From contig NZ_JAQSUW010000014.1 in the NCBI RefSeq assembly GCF_028649395.1, positions 604,315 to 668,314 on the forward strand: a stretch of DNA of 64,000 bases. The letters are read 5' to 3'. The stretch is from Pseudomonas sp. Gutcm_11s (GTDB lineage: Bacteria; Pseudomonadota; Gammaproteobacteria; Pseudomonadales; Pseudomonadaceae). This document shows positions 8,531 to 17,361 of the stretch, piece after piece (the stretch's first letter is position 1; every line of letters begins with the position of its first letter). The notes beneath the pieces were generated by a model that saw only the letters and a list, made by a program, of their open reading frames with translations, did no database searches and had not been told where the DNA came from. The position numbers and the translations under genes were made by a program.

Positions 8531-9379
8531 TCAGTGTGCGCGGATCGCTCCGCTGCGCGTGGCGCCGCTGGCGATCAGCTCGGCCAGGGCCGAGACATCG
8601 AGCAACGCGCACATGTGTTCGATCACCGTGCCGGCCAGCCAGGGGCGCTGCGAGCGCTGGCTGCGCCACTTGATCTCATCCGGTACCAGGCGGATCGAGC
8701 GGCTGACCTGGTGTACCGCCAGGCCCCACTCGTAGCCCTGCACGGAAATCACGTACTGCAGGCCCTCGCGGAAATCTTCGCGATAGCGCTCGGGCATCAC
8801 CCAGCGCGCGGTATCCAGCACCTTCAGGTTGCCCGCCTGGCTCGGCAGTATGCCAAGGAACCAGTCCGGCTGGCCGAACAACGGGGTCAGCTCGGTATCG
8901 GCCAACGGGTAGATGGAGCCCAGGCACACCAGCGGAACCGCCAGGGTCAGGCCGGCCACGTCGAACAGCAGGCACTCGAAAGGCTCTTCGGCCCAATCCG
9001 GGCGGCCGTCGAGGCTGGGCACTGCGGCGGGCTGCAGCTCCTGCTCGGTCTGCACGATTACTTGCGGCTCGATCTCCGCCACCGGGGCCGGAGCCGGGAT
9101 CTCGATCTCGACTTCCACCAGCGGAGCCACTTCAGGCAGACGCAGATCGATGGTCGGCAGCACCTGTGGCTTGGCCTCGGCCAGCGCCAGGGGTCTGAGA
9201 GTTACCGGCGGCGTCTCCTCACGGCGGGCATCGCGCACCTGCTCTTCGAGCACGGCTGCTTCGAACTCGTCGAAATCGAGGCTCTCCTCCAGTTCGACGG
9301 CGGCCTCCTGCAACAGTGCATCCAGGTAGGACTGCAAGGCCTGCTGAGGTCGAATGGCGGCGGTGGCGGTGCGGCTCAT
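8531..9379 (-). CDS. ParP-like CheW-domain protein
   Basis: A 282-residue protein with a Pro/Glu-rich N-terminal region (about residues 1-130) and a C-terminal CheW-like domain (about 135-270, 'FECLLFDVAGLTLAVPLVCLGSIYPL' region, then 'VHQVSRSIRLVPDEIKW'). In Vibrio, ParP works with the ATPase ParC to keep CheA in the polar array; the gene order here (parC-like, this gene, cheW) is the same. I chose ATG 9379 (MSRTATAAIRP) over GTG 9391 because a GGAA precedes the ATG at a workable distance and nothing ribosome-binding-like precedes the GTG. The ParP identification is by context and architecture. Confidence 0.8.
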   Translation of the reverse strand: MSRTATAAIRPQQALQSYLDALLQEAAVELEESLDFDEFEAAVLEEQVRDARREETPPVTLRPLALAEAKPQVLPTIDLRLPEVAPLVEVEIEIPAPAPVAEIEPQVIVQTEQELQPAAVPSLDGRPDWAEEPFECLLFDVAGLTLAVPLVCLGSIYPLADTELTPLFGQPDWFLGILPSQAGNLKVLDTARWVMPERYREDFREGLQYVISVQGYEWGLAVHQVSRSIRLVPDEIKWRSQRSQRPWLAGTVIEHMCALLDVSALAELIASGATRSGAIRAH

Positions 9380-9396
9380 AAAGTGTTCCACGAGAG

Positions 9397-9410
9397 AGTC
9401 TGTACAGACT
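9397..9410. promoter_or_regulatory. Perfect 14-bp palindrome upstream of ParP-like gene
   Basis: AGTCTGTACAGACT reads the same on both strands. It lies 18 bases before the chosen start of the ParP-like gene and overlaps the end of a candidate FliA promoter (9409-9436). It could be an operator, or the start of the transcript could fold there. No known regulator consensus is assigned. Confidence 0.35.
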
Positions 9411-9436
9411 ATCGGCAGGGCTGGCCGATGACTTGA
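9409..9436 (-). promoter_or_regulatory. Candidate FliA promoter of parP-cheW-fipA
   Basis: On the minus strand a -10-like GCCGATAG (7 of 8 to GCCGATAA) is preceded by TCAAGTC, with 16 bases between TCAA and the -10 (consensus TAAAG, usually 15). The -35 is imperfect, so this is only a candidate. Confidence 0.3.
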
Positions 9437-9463
9437 ACCTGTCCGTTCAGCATAGCCGGCCCA

Positions 9464-10252
9464 TCAGGCTACCTGAGTCGCCGGCTGGCCCGCCAGCAAG
9501 TGCTTGAGCAACGCGCGATAGGCGATGACCCCGCGACTGTTGCCATCGAACTGCGAGGGCGTCCGCCCTGCTCTGCTGGCATCACGCAGACGGGTATCCA
9601 CCGGCACATAGGCCTGCCAGAGGTGCTCCGGATAAGTGTTGCGCAGCACCCGCAGGGTATTCAACGAGGCCTGGGTGCGCCGATCGAACAGGGTCGGAAC
9701 GATGGTGTACGGCAAAGGCTGCTTGCGCGAACGATTGACCATATTGAGGGTGCTGACCATGCGCTCCAGGCCCTTCACGGCAAGGAACTCGGTCTGCACC
9801 GGAATCACCAGCTGCTGGCTCGCAGCCAGCGCATTGACCATCAGCACGCCGAGCAAGGGAGGGCTGTCGATGATGGCGTGGTCGAACTTGTCCCACAGCT
9901 GCGCCAGGCTTTTGGCGATCACCAGGCCCAGACCGTTCTGCCCGGGCGACTGGCGCTCCAGGGTGGCAAGCGCGGTGCTCGACGGCAGCAGGGAAATACT
10001 CTCATGGCTGGTTGGCAGCAGCAGGCTGGCCGGCAACCCCTGGGGCACGACGCCCTGATGCAGGAACAAGTCAAAGTTGCTGTGTTCCAGGGTGTCCGGA
10101 TCATGGCCGAAATAACTGGTCATCGACCCGTGCGGGTCGAGGTCGACCACCACCACGCGCTTGCCGGCATCAGCCAGCAGGCCCGCCAGGGCGATGGATG
10201 TGGTGGTCTTGCCGACCCCACCTTTTTGATTGGCTACTGCCCAGACTTTCAT
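9464..10252 (-). CDS. ParA-family ATPase, ParC-like (chemotaxis array positioning)
   Basis: A 262-residue ParA/MinD-type ATPase. The deviant Walker A KGGVGKTT is at about residues 10-17, 'VVVDLDPHGS' follows in the switch region, and 'HAIIDSPPLLGVL' provides the Walker B-like strand. Homologues at this place in polarly flagellated gammaproteobacteria partition chemosensory arrays to the poles. It is distinct from FleN, the other ParA-type protein in the window (17358-18191), which has lower similarity by eye. It follows motD by 52 bases and precedes the ParP-like gene. Confidence 0.9.
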   Translation of the reverse strand: MKVWAVANQKGGVGKTTTSIALAGLLADAGKRVVVVDLDPHGSMTSYFGHDPDTLEHSNFDLFLHQGVVPQGLPASLLLPTSHESISLLPSSTALATLERQSPGQNGLGLVIAKSLAQLWDKFDHAIIDSPPLLGVLMVNALAASQQLVIPVQTEFLAVKGLERMVSTLNMVNRSRKQPLPYTIVPTLFDRRTQASLNTLRVLRNTYPEHLWQAYVPVDTRLRDASRAGRTPSQFDGNSRGVIAYRALLKHLLAGQPATQVA

Positions 10253-10304
10253 ATTCTTCGTCCTCCCGGCCTGGCCGTCCCCCTGCCGAGAACTGGGTGA
10301 CGCC

Positions 10305-11192
10305 TCAGGGTGTAGGCGTCGAAATATTGGCGGGCCCGGTCACCGGTGCCGCCTGTGGCTGTGCCGGTGCAGGTTGCGTGCCAGCACGCTGCAATGCGGC
10401 ATCAGGCTTGGCATTGCTGCTACCCACACCACTCACGCTACGCCGAACGTCGAGGTTGCGCGACACCACCAGCACCACCCGGCGGTTGCGTGCCCGTCCC
10501 TCTGCCGTGGCATTGTCCGCCACCGGCTGGAATTCGCCATAGCCGACTGCGGCCATACGCCCGGGATTCACCCCGTCCATCGCCAGCATCCGCACTATGC
10601 TGGCCGCCCGCGCCGAGGAAAGTTCCCAGTTACTCGGGTACTGCGCGGTGTTGATCGGCAGGTTGTCGGTGAAGCCTTCGACATGCACCGGGTTTTCATA
10701 GGGCGCCAATATCTTTGCGACCTTCTCGATAAGAGTGAAGGCCATCTCGTTGGGAACTGCATCGCCGCTGGGGAACAACAGGCTGGAGTTGAGCTCGATC
10801 TCCACCCACAGCTCGTTGCCGCGCACGGTCAGCTGTTCGTTGGCGATCAGATCGCCGAAAGCGTCGCGCATGCTGGTGGCGATCTGCTGCAGCGGATCGT
10901 TGGCCGGATCATCGCTGGAGGTGCTGCTGTTCGGGTTGTCCTCGATCATCGAGCGGTCAGGTTCTGTGGTGCGCGGCTTCTCGTCACCGATGGGGATCGG
11001 CTTGATCGCCCGCTCCGGCTCGCTGAACACGCCGACCAGGCTCTCCGACAACACCTTGTACTTGCCCTCGTTGATCGAGGAGATCGAATACATCACCACG
11101 AAGAAGGCGAACAGCAGGGTGATGAAGTCCGCGTAGGACACCAGCCAGCGTTCGTGATTCTCGTGCTCTTCGTGGTTGCGCCGACGGGCCAT
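10305..11192 (-). CDS. motD: Flagellar stator protein MotD
   Basis: A 295-residue MotB-family protein, part of the second (MotCD) stator that drives rotation with proton flow and supports swarming in Pseudomonas. One transmembrane helix near residues 20-38 contains the proton-binding Asp at about 22 (YADFITLLFAFF). The C-terminal OmpA-like peptidoglycan-binding domain (about 130-250) shows 'GFTDNLPI' and 'ELSSARAASIVRML'. A Pro/Ala-rich tail follows. It is two bases from motC, clearly co-translated. Confidence 0.96.
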   Translation of the reverse strand: MARRRNHEEHENHERWLVSYADFITLLFAFFVVMYSISSINEGKYKVLSESLVGVFSEPERAIKPIPIGDEKPRTTEPDRSMIEDNPNSSTSSDDPANDPLQQIATSMRDAFGDLIANEQLTVRGNELWVEIELNSSLLFPSGDAVPNEMAFTLIEKVAKILAPYENPVHVEGFTDNLPINTAQYPSNWELSSARAASIVRMLAMDGVNPGRMAAVGYGEFQPVADNATAEGRARNRRVVLVVSRNLDVRRSVSGVGSSNAKPDAALQRAGTQPAPAQPQAAPVTGPANISTPTP

Positions 11193-11194
11193 GG

Positions 11195-11935
11195 TCAGTC
11201 CATGAAGCCCTGCAGCTTCAGCTCGATGGAGCGCGGGTTCTCGCCCTCGGCGATGGACAGAATGCCCTCCAGCAGCATTTCACGGTAACGCGACTGGCGC
11301 ATGGCAACGGCCTTCAGCTTGTTGCCCACCGGCAGCAGCAACAGGTTGGCGAACGCCACGCCGTAGATGGTGGCCACAAACGCAACGGCAATGCCGCTAC
11401 CCAGCTTGCTCGGGTCGGCCAGGTTGCCCATCACGTGGATCAGGCCCATCACCGCACCGATGATGCCGATGGTCGGCGCATAACCGCCCATGCTCTCGAA
11501 CACTTTGGCCGCCTGGATATCGCGGGCTTCCTGGTTGTAGAGATCGACTTCGAGAATGCTGCGGATGGCTTCCGGCTCGGCGCCATCCACCAATAGCTGC
11601 AAGCCCTTGCGGGCATAAGGATCAGACTCGTTGTCGGCAACAGGCTCGAGGCCAAGCAGGCCTTCCTTGCGCGCCGCCATGCTCCAGCCGACCACACTGT
11701 TGATGCCACCAGCCAGATCGATGCGCGGCGGGAAAACGATCCAGCGCAGAATCGCCAGGGCACGCTTGAACACGTGCATCGGCGCCTGGATGAAAGCCGC
11801 GCCCAAGGTGCCGCCGATCACGATCAGCGCCGCCGGGCCATTGATCAGAGCCCCGACGTGGCCACCCTCCAGGTAATTGCCGCCAATGATGGCGACGAAG
11901 GCCAGGATGACGCCGATGAGGCTGAGTACATCCAT
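11195..11935 (-). CDS. motC: Flagellar stator protein MotC
   Basis: A 246-residue MotA-family membrane protein, the partner of MotD. Two N-terminal hydrophobic segments (about 3-20 and 30-48) and two later ones (about 145-170 and 180-205, 'GIIGAVMGLIHVMGNL' and 'GIAVAFVATIYGVAFANLLLLPV') flank the charged cytoplasmic loop. The stop/start with cheB overlaps by one base, linking stator and chemotaxis expression. Confidence 0.96.
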   Translation of the reverse strand: MDVLSLIGVILAFVAIIGGNYLEGGHVGALINGPAALIVIGGTLGAAFIQAPMHVFKRALAILRWIVFPPRIDLAGGINSVVGWSMAARKEGLLGLEPVADNESDPYARKGLQLLVDGAEPEAIRSILEVDLYNQEARDIQAAKVFESMGGYAPTIGIIGAVMGLIHVMGNLADPSKLGSGIAVAFVATIYGVAFANLLLLPVGNKLKAVAMRQSRYREMLLEGILSIAEGENPRSIELKLQGFMD

Positions 11936-13047
11936 CAGATACAGGCCTCGGCCAGGTGGCGGCCAATCTCATCGAGCCCATACACGGCATCAGCCAGGTT
12001 GGCCTTCACCACCGCCATGGGCATGCCGTAGATGACGCAACTGGCCTCATCCTGGGCCCACACCTGGCTTCCGCTCTGCTTGAGCAGGCGCGCGCCCTCA
12101 CGGCCGTCGGCGCCCATGCCGGTGAGCACCACGGCCAGCACCTTGTCGTTGAACGACTTGGCGGCCGAGCCGAAGGTGATATCGACGCAAGGCTTGTAGT
12201 TCAGACGCTCGTCACCGGGCAGGATCTTCACCGCGCCGCGCGGGTCGACCATCATCTGCTTGCCACCAGGAGCCAGCAGCGCCAGTCCGGGGCGCAGCAC
12301 ATCACCATCCTCGGCCTCTTTGACGGTAATCCGGCAGAGCTTGTCCAGGCGCTCGGCAAAGGCCTTGGTGAACGCCGCCGGCATGTGCTGGATCAATACG
12401 ATGGGCGCCGGGAAATTGGCTGGCAGCTGGGTAAGCACCCGCTGCAGAGCCACAGGCCCGCCGGTGGACGTGCCGATGGCCACCAGCTTGTACGATTTAC
12501 GCTTTGGGGCACCACCACTGGAAGCCGGTGCCGCCGGAGCAGCGCTGGGCCGGCTGACCGGTGCAGGAGCCGGAGCAGCTCCCCGCGCGGCAGGCGCGGC
12601 GGCCGGCGACGGGCTGGCCGCAGGGGCACTGAAGGTGCTGTAGCGACGATTACTGCGAGCGATGGTGTGGACCTTCTCGCACAGCAAGGCCTTGACCTTG
12701 TCAGGGTTGCGCGAGATGTCCTCGAAGTTCTTCGGCAGGTAGTCAACCGCACCGGCGTCCAGCGCATCCAGGGTGACACGAGCACCCTCGTGGGTCAGCG
12801 AGGAGAACATCAGGACCGGCGTCGGGCAGCGCTGCATGATGTTCCGCACTGCCGTGATGCCATCCATCATCGGCATCTCGTAATCCATGGTGATCACGTC
12901 CGGCTTGAGGGCCAGAGCCTGATCGATAGCCTCGCGACCGTTGGTGGCGGTACCGACTACCTGAATATCGGGATCGGCGGAGAGGATTTCCGAGACCCTG
13001 CGGCGGAAGAAGCCGGAGTCATCCACCACCAGGACCTTGACTGCCAT
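11935..13047 (-). CDS. cheB: Chemoreceptor methylesterase CheB
   Basis: A 370-residue two-domain response regulator that demethylates or deamidates receptors. The receiver domain (about 1-120) has VVDDSG and the phospho-acceptor Asp at about 55 in [10 protein letters not shown] Pro/Ala-rich linker (about 135-180) leads to the esterase domain with [11 protein letters not shown] (nucleophile Ser region), IQHMPAAFT and [13 protein letters not shown] 13047 ([10 protein letters not shown]) is preferred over the GTG six bases upstream because GGAG stands nine bases before it and the family begins this way. Confidence 0.96.
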   Translation of the reverse strand: MAVKVLVVDDSGFFRRRVSEILSADPDIQVVGTATNGREAIDQALALKPDVITMDYEMPMMDGITAVRNIMQRCPTPVLMFSSLTHEGARVTLDALDAGAVDYLPKNFEDISRNPDKVKALLCEKVHTIARSNRRYSTFSAPAASPSPAAAPAARGAAPAPAPVSRPSAAPAAPASSGGAPKRKSYKLVAIGTSTGGPVALQRVLTQLPANFPAPIVLIQHMPAAFTKAFAERLDKLCRITVKEAEDGDVLRPGLALLAPGGKQMMVDPRGAVKILPGDERLNYKPCVDITFGSAAKSFNDKVLAVVLTGMGADGREGARLLKQSGSQVWAQDEASCVIYGMPMAVVKANLADAVYGLDEIGRHLAEACI

Positions 13048-13086
13048 AAACACTCCAGAGCGGCTGGCCTGGCCAGCCGCATTCGA

Positions 13087-15318
13087 TCAGATGCGACGCG
13101 CGTAACGCTTGAGCATGCTCGGCACGTCGAGGATCAGGGCGATGCGCCCGTCACCGGTAATGGTAGCGCCAGACATGCCGGGCGTGCCCTGCAGCATCTT
13201 GCCGAGGGGTTTGATCACCACCTCTTCCTGACCAACCAGTTGGTCGACCACGAAGCCGATGCGCTGGCTACCGACGGTAAGAATGACCACGTGACCCTCG
13301 CGCTGCTCCTCGTTGGACGCGCCGACGACCAGCCAGCGTTTGAGGTAGAACAACGGCAGTGCCTTGTCGCGCACGATTACCACTTCCTGGCCGTCTACCA
13401 CGTTGGTGCGCGACAGGTCGAGGTGGAAGATCTCGTTGACGTTGACCAGCGGGAAGGCAAAAGCCTGGTTGGCCAGCATCACCATCAGGGTCGGCATGAT
13501 CGCCAGGGTCAGCGGCACCTTGATGATGATCTTCGAGCCCTGGCCCTTGGCCGAATGCACGTTGATGATGCCGTTGAGCTGGGAAATCTTGGTTTTCACC
13601 ACGTCCATGCCCACACCGCGGCCGGACACGTCGGAAATCTCGGTCTTGGTCGAGAAGCCCGGAGCGAAGATCAGGTTGTAGCACTCGGTCTCGCTCAGGC
13701 GGTCGGCCGCATCCTTGTCCAGCAGGCCCTTCTCCACCGCCTTGGCGCGGAGAATCTCCGGGTCCATGCCTTTGCCGTCGTCGGAGATCGACAACAGGAT
13801 GTGATCACCCTCCTGCTCGGCGGACAGCACCACGCGGCCCGCCCGCGCCTTGCCGGCGGCCTCGCGCTCGTCAGGCCCCTCGATGCCATGGTCGACCGCG
13901 TTGCGCACCAAGTGCACCAGCGGGTCGGCCAAAGCCTCGACCAGGTTCTTGTCGAGGTCGGTCTCTTCACCGACCAGCTCAAGGTTGATCTCTTTCTTCA
14001 GGTTGCGGGCCAGATCGCGAACCAGGCGCGGGAAACGCCCGAACACCTTCTTGATCGGCTGCATGCGGGTCTTCATGACCGAGGTCTGCAGATCCGCGGT
14101 GACCACGTCGAGGTTGGACACGGCCTTGGCCATGGCCTCGTCGCCACTGTTCAGACCCAGGCGGACCAGGCGATTACGCACCAGCACCAGTTCGCCGACC
14201 ATGTTCATGATCTCGTCCAGGCGCGCGGTGTCGACCCGTACGGTGGTCTCCGCTTCGCTGGCAGCTGGCGCAGGAGCACCACCGGCAGCTGCCGGTGCTG
14301 GCGCTGCAGCCTTAGCCGGTTCTGCCTTGGCTGCCGGTTTTGCGGCAGGCTTGGCGGCTTCGACCTTCTTCGGCTCGGCCTTCTTGGCTGGTGCGGCCGC
14401 AACCGGAGCAGCTACTGCAGCAGCCTCCTCGGCCGGCCCGGTGATCTTGCCCTTGCCATGCAACTGGTCGAGCAGCGCTTCGAATTCATCGTCGGTGATG
14501 TCGTCGCCGCCGGCAGCGGACGCTGCAGGCGCAGCTGCGGGTTTGGCTGGCGCGGTCGGCTCGTCGGCCGGGCCGGTGAACTTGCCCTTGCCATGCAACT
14601 GGTCGAGCAGCGCTTCAAATTCATCGTCGGTGATGTCGTCGCCACCGCTGGCAGCCGGGGCTGCTGCAGGCTTGACAGGCGCAACCGGCTCATCGGCCGG
14701 GCCGACAAACTTGCCCTTGCCGTGCAGCTGGTCGAGCAGAGCTTCGAACTCGTCGTCGGTGATCTCATCGCCGCCACCGGCGACTGGCGCCTCAACCTCT
14801 GCTGCCGGCTGATCGCCGATGGCATCCAGCAGCTGCTCGAACTCGCTGTCGGTAATGTCATCACCAGCGGCAGGCGCTTCGGCAGCTTCCGCTTCCGGCT
14901 CCGACTCTGTCGCCAGCTCGTCGGCGCTTTCCGGCTCGGCCAGGCGCGACAACGCGGCCAGCAGTTCCGGGGATGCCGGCGTGGGCTCGGTACGCTCACG
15001 TACCTGGCTGAACATCTCGTTGACCGCATCCAGCGCCTGCAGGACCACGTCCATCAGCTCGGCGTTAACGCGGCGTTCGCCTTTGCGCAGGATGTCGAAG
15101 ACGTTTTCCGCGATGTGGCAGCACTCGACCAGCTCGTTGAGCTGGAGGAAGCCCGCGCCACCCTTGACGGTGTGGAAACCACGGAAAATGGCATTGAGCA
15201 GGTCCATGTCATCTGGTCGGCTCTCCAGCTCGACCAGTTGCTCGGACAACAACTCTAGAATTTCGCCGGCCTCTACCAGGAAGTCCTGGAGGATTTCTTC
15301 ATCGGCGTCGAAGCTCAT
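13087..15318 (-). CDS. cheA: Chemotaxis histidine kinase CheA
   Basis: A 743-residue CheA. The P1/HPt domain carries the phospho-accepting His at about 49 (FHTVKGGAGF). A long acidic and Ala/Pro-rich linker (about 130-360) holds three nearly identical copies of a DDEFEALLDQLHGKGK motif. The dimerisation domain, the HATPase domain (with 'VRNAVDHGIEGPDER' and 'GRGVGMDVVK') and the C-terminal CheW-like P5 domain follow. A separate CheY-binding P2 domain is not obvious; the repeated linker occupies its place. It is 29 bases from cheZ and 39 from cheB. Confidence 0.97.
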   Translation of the reverse strand: MSFDADEEILQDFLVEAGEILELLSEQLVELESRPDDMDLLNAIFRGFHTVKGGAGFLQLNELVECCHIAENVFDILRKGERRVNAELMDVVLQALDAVNEMFSQVRERTEPTPASPELLAALSRLAEPESADELATESEPEAEAAEAPAAGDDITDSEFEQLLDAIGDQPAAEVEAPVAGGGDEITDDEFEALLDQLHGKGKFVGPADEPVAPVKPAAAPAASGGDDITDDEFEALLDQLHGKGKFTGPADEPTAPAKPAAAPAASAAGGDDITDDEFEALLDQLHGKGKITGPAEEAAAVAAPVAAAPAKKAEPKKVEAAKPAAKPAAKAEPAKAAAPAPAAAGGAPAPAASEAETTVRVDTARLDEIMNMVGELVLVRNRLVRLGLNSGDEAMAKAVSNLDVVTADLQTSVMKTRMQPIKKVFGRFPRLVRDLARNLKKEINLELVGEETDLDKNLVEALADPLVHLVRNAVDHGIEGPDEREAAGKARAGRVVLSAEQEGDHILLSISDDGKGMDPEILRAKAVEKGLLDKDAADRLSETECYNLIFAPGFSTKTEISDVSGRGVGMDVVKTKISQLNGIINVHSAKGQGSKIIIKVPLTLAIMPTLMVMLANQAFAFPLVNVNEIFHLDLSRTNVVDGQEVVIVRDKALPLFYLKRWLVVGASNEEQREGHVVILTVGSQRIGFVVDQLVGQEEVVIKPLGKMLQGTPGMSGATITGDGRIALILDVPSMLKRYARRI
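14431..14778 (-). repeat. Triplicated motif in the CheA linker
   Basis: Three head-to-tail DNA units of about 130 bases encode residues about 181-296 of CheA. Each unit has D-[DE]-ITDDEFEALLDQLHG-KGK, then a Pro/Ala-rich spacer with 'GPADEP'. A fourth, diverged copy (TDSEFEQLLDAIGD) precedes them. The near identity between units suggests recent expansion or recombination. Confidence 0.85.
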
Positions 15319-15347
15319 CGGTGCGCTCCAAAGGCTCTGTTAGAGCC

Positions 15348-16136
15348 CTAAAATCCAAGGCTGGACAGCAGATCGTCGACATCGTCCTGGCTGGAAGCGA
15401 TGTCTTCACGCTTATCGGCATGTATCTGCGGACCTTCACCCTTGGAAGGCTCTTTTTGTTGTTGCTGCTCGGCGCGCAACTCTTCCATGTCATGTTCGAT
15501 GCCGGCAAAGCGGTCGACATGACTGGCCATCAGCATCAGTTTGAGCAGGTCGCGCTCGACCTCGGTGACCAGCTGCGTCACGCGCTTGATCACCTGACCG
15601 GTGAGATCCTGGAAGTCCTGCGCCAGCAGAATGTCGTTCAGATGCCCGGACAGCTTCTGGCTGTCACGCTCGCTACGCGCGAGGAACAGCTCGATACGCT
15701 TGGCCAAGTCGCGGAAGGCGTCGGCGCCCATCTCGCGGCGCATGAACTTGCCCCACTCCGCCGAAAGCGTCTTGGCCTCGTCACCCAGATCGTTGACCAG
15801 CGGCGCGCTCTGCTCGACCAGGTCCATGGTGCGGTTGGCCGCTTTCTCGGTCATCTGCACCACATAGGACAGACGCTCGGTGGCGTCGGTGATCTGCGAG
15901 ATTTCCTGGGCGTGCGGGTTGTGCGGATCGAGTTGGAAATTGACGATCGCGTTGTGCAATTCGCGGGTGAGCTTGCCAACCTCTTGGTACAAGCCATGAT
16001 CACGAGCCTTGTTGAGCTCGTGAATCAGGCCAACCGCCTCACCGAAATTCCCTTTTTCAAGGCTCTCGACAAGCTGAGTGGCATGCTGCTTCAGGGTCGA
16101 TTCGAGTTCGCCCAGATGTGAATCATCGTGTGCCAT
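15348..16136 (-). CDS. cheZ: CheY-P phosphatase CheZ
   Basis: A 262-residue, mostly helical protein that dephosphorylates CheY-P. The active-site helix contains QDFQDLTGQVIKRV (the conserved Asp/Gln pair), and the extreme C-terminus SQDDVDDLLSSLGF is the CheY-binding peptide. It lies 19 bases after cheY. A candidate FliA promoter for cheA lies within its 3' end. Confidence 0.96.
   Translation of the reverse strand: MAHDDSHLGELESTLKQHATQLVESLEKGNFGEAVGLIHELNKARDHGLYQEVGKLTRELHNAIVNFQLDPHNPHAQEISQITDATERLSYVVQMTEKAANRTMDLVEQSAPLVNDLGDEAKTLSAEWGKFMRREMGADAFRDLAKRIELFLARSERDSQKLSGHLNDILLAQDFQDLTGQVIKRVTQLVTEVERDLLKLMLMASHVDRFAGIEHDMEELRAEQQQQKEPSKGEGPQIHADKREDIASSQDDVDDLLSSLGF
15412..15438 (-). 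promoter_or_regulatory. Candidate internal FliA promoter before cheA
   Basis: Inside the cheZ 3' end, the minus strand has a perfect GCCGATAA -10 and a TGAA -35 (consensus TAAA), exactly 15 bases apart. It would start transcription about 85 bases before cheA. It falls in coding sequence (Ala-Asp-Lys codons), so chance is possible. Confidence 0.35.
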
Positions 16137-16155
16137 AGCGCCCTCGCGGCGATCA

Positions 16156-16530
16156 TCAGCCGTTAACCCGTTCGAAGATCTTCTCGATCTTCTCCTTCAG
16201 TACCTGGGCGGTGAACGGCTTGACCACGTACCCGTTTACACCGGCCTGGGCGGCTTCGATGATCTGCTCGCGCTTGGCTTCTGCAGTCACCATCAGTACC
16301 GGCAGGGTCTTCAGGCGATCATCGGCACGCACCGCGCGCAGCAGATCGATACCGGTCATGCCAGGCATGTTCCAGTCGGTTACCAGGAAGTCGAAGCTGC
16401 CGCTCTGCAGCATAGGCAGCGCGGTATTGCCGTCGTCTGCCTCTGCGGTGTTGGTGAACCCCAGATCACGCAGGAGGTTCTTGATGATCCGTCGCATCGT
16501 CGAAAAATCGTCAACGATGAGGATTTTCAT
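16156..16530 (-). CDS. cheY: Chemotaxis response regulator CheY
   Basis: A 124-residue single receiver domain that binds FliM and changes the rotation direction. The acidic pair is at residues 7-8 (IVDDFS), the phospho-Asp at 52 (LVTDWNMPG), the conserved Thr region at MVTAEAKR and the Lys at VVKPF. ATG 16530 ([10 protein letters not shown]) is chosen over an in-frame TTG four codons upstream, since CheY proteins start directly with the first strand. It heads cheYZAB, 84 bases after fliA. Confidence 0.97.
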   Translation of the reverse strand: MKILIVDDFSTMRRIIKNLLRDLGFTNTAEADDGNTALPMLQSGSFDFLVTDWNMPGMTGIDLLRAVRADDRLKTLPVLMVTAEAKREQIIEAAQAGVNGYVVKPFTAQVLKEKIEKIFERVNG

Positions 16531-16605
16531 GTTCTTGTCCAAGTCGACCTCCGTACAGTCCTAAGCGCACCCGGTGGCCCGGAAACGCCGTAAATCATGA
16601 AATCG

Positions 16606-16623
16606 GCCAGCCCGTCAGCTGGC
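16606..16623. other. Inverted repeat at the fliA stop codon
   Basis: GCCAGC / GCTGGC with a six-base loop spans the end of fliA. There is no T run, so its role (mRNA stability or none) is unclear. Confidence 0.25.
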
Positions 16624-17361
16624 TCGCCACTCACCCAACCGGGCCCGCAAACGCGCGGCGCACTGGCTGTGCAACTGGCTGACCCGGGATTCGCTGACCC
16701 CCAGTACCTCGCCGATTTCCTTCAAATTCAGTTCTTCGTCGTAATACAGCGACAGCACCAGGCGCTCGCGTTCCGGCAGATGGGCGATGGCGTCGGCCAG
16801 CGCCGCCTGAAACCGCTCGTCTTCCAGGCCATGCAGAGGCCCGCCGTGACTGCTGCTGACATCCTCGTGCAATCCACCCTGCTCACCGTCCTGCACCAGG
16901 TCGTCGAAACTGAACAGGCGGCTGCCCAAAGTGTCGCCAAGGATGCCGTAGTAATCCTCGAGACTCAATTGGAGTTCGGCCGCAACCTCTTGATCTTTAG
17001 CGTCTCTTCCCGTGCGAGCCTCGATTGCACGAATAGCGTCGCTGACCATCCGAGTATTGCGGTGCACCGAACGCGGCGCCCAATCGCCCTTGCGCACCTC
17101 ATCCAGCATGGCTCCGCGGATGCGGATGCCGGCATAAGTCTCGAAGCTGGCACCCTTAGTGCCATCGTATTTTTTTGACGCTTCCAGTAGACCGATCATG
17201 CCCGCCTGCATCAGGTCGTCGACCTGCACGCTGGCCGGTAGACGCGCCAACAGGTGATAGGCGATGCGCTTGACCAGAGGCGCGTAGCGCTCGATCAACT
17301 GGTGCTGGGAATCCTGCGCCTGCGCCTTGTTGTACATGCGAAGTCCACTGGCTGCTGTCAT
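16615..17361 (-). CDS. fliA: Flagellar sigma factor FliA (sigma-28)
   Basis: A 248-residue sigma-28, the factor for class IV genes such as fliC. Region 2 ('YAPLVKRIAYHLLARLPASVQVDDLMQAGMIGLLEA' in part), region 3 and region 4 with the helix-turn-helix 'LNLKEIGEVLGVSESRVSQLHSQ' are all visible. The start at 17361 (MTAASGLRMYNKAQ) overlaps the fleN stop by ATGA; an internal Met at 17337 is less likely. Candidate FliA sites occur at fliC, fliS, cheA and the parP-like gene. Confidence 0.97.
   Translation of the reverse strand: MTAASGLRMYNKAQAQDSQHQLIERYAPLVKRIAYHLLARLPASVQVDDLMQAGMIGLLEASKKYDGTKGASFETYAGIRIRGAMLDEVRKGDWAPRSVHRNTRMVSDAIRAIEARTGRDAKDQEVAAELQLSLEDYYGILGDTLGSRLFSFDDLVQDGEQGGLHEDVSSSHGGPLHGLEDERFQAALADAIAHLPERERLVLSLYYDEELNLKEIGEVLGVSESRVSQLHSQCAARLRARLGEWRAS

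Noticed and set aside
14431..14778. CRISPR-like or mobile repeat
   Set aside because: The repeats are in frame, encode a constant peptide motif and have no spacers; they are an internal gene duplication.
11956..15258. An 1100-codon open frame on the plus strand
   Set aside because: It is antisense to cheB and cheA, which have clear motifs. Its Gln/His/Arg-rich translation is the usual shadow of GC-rich third codon positions.
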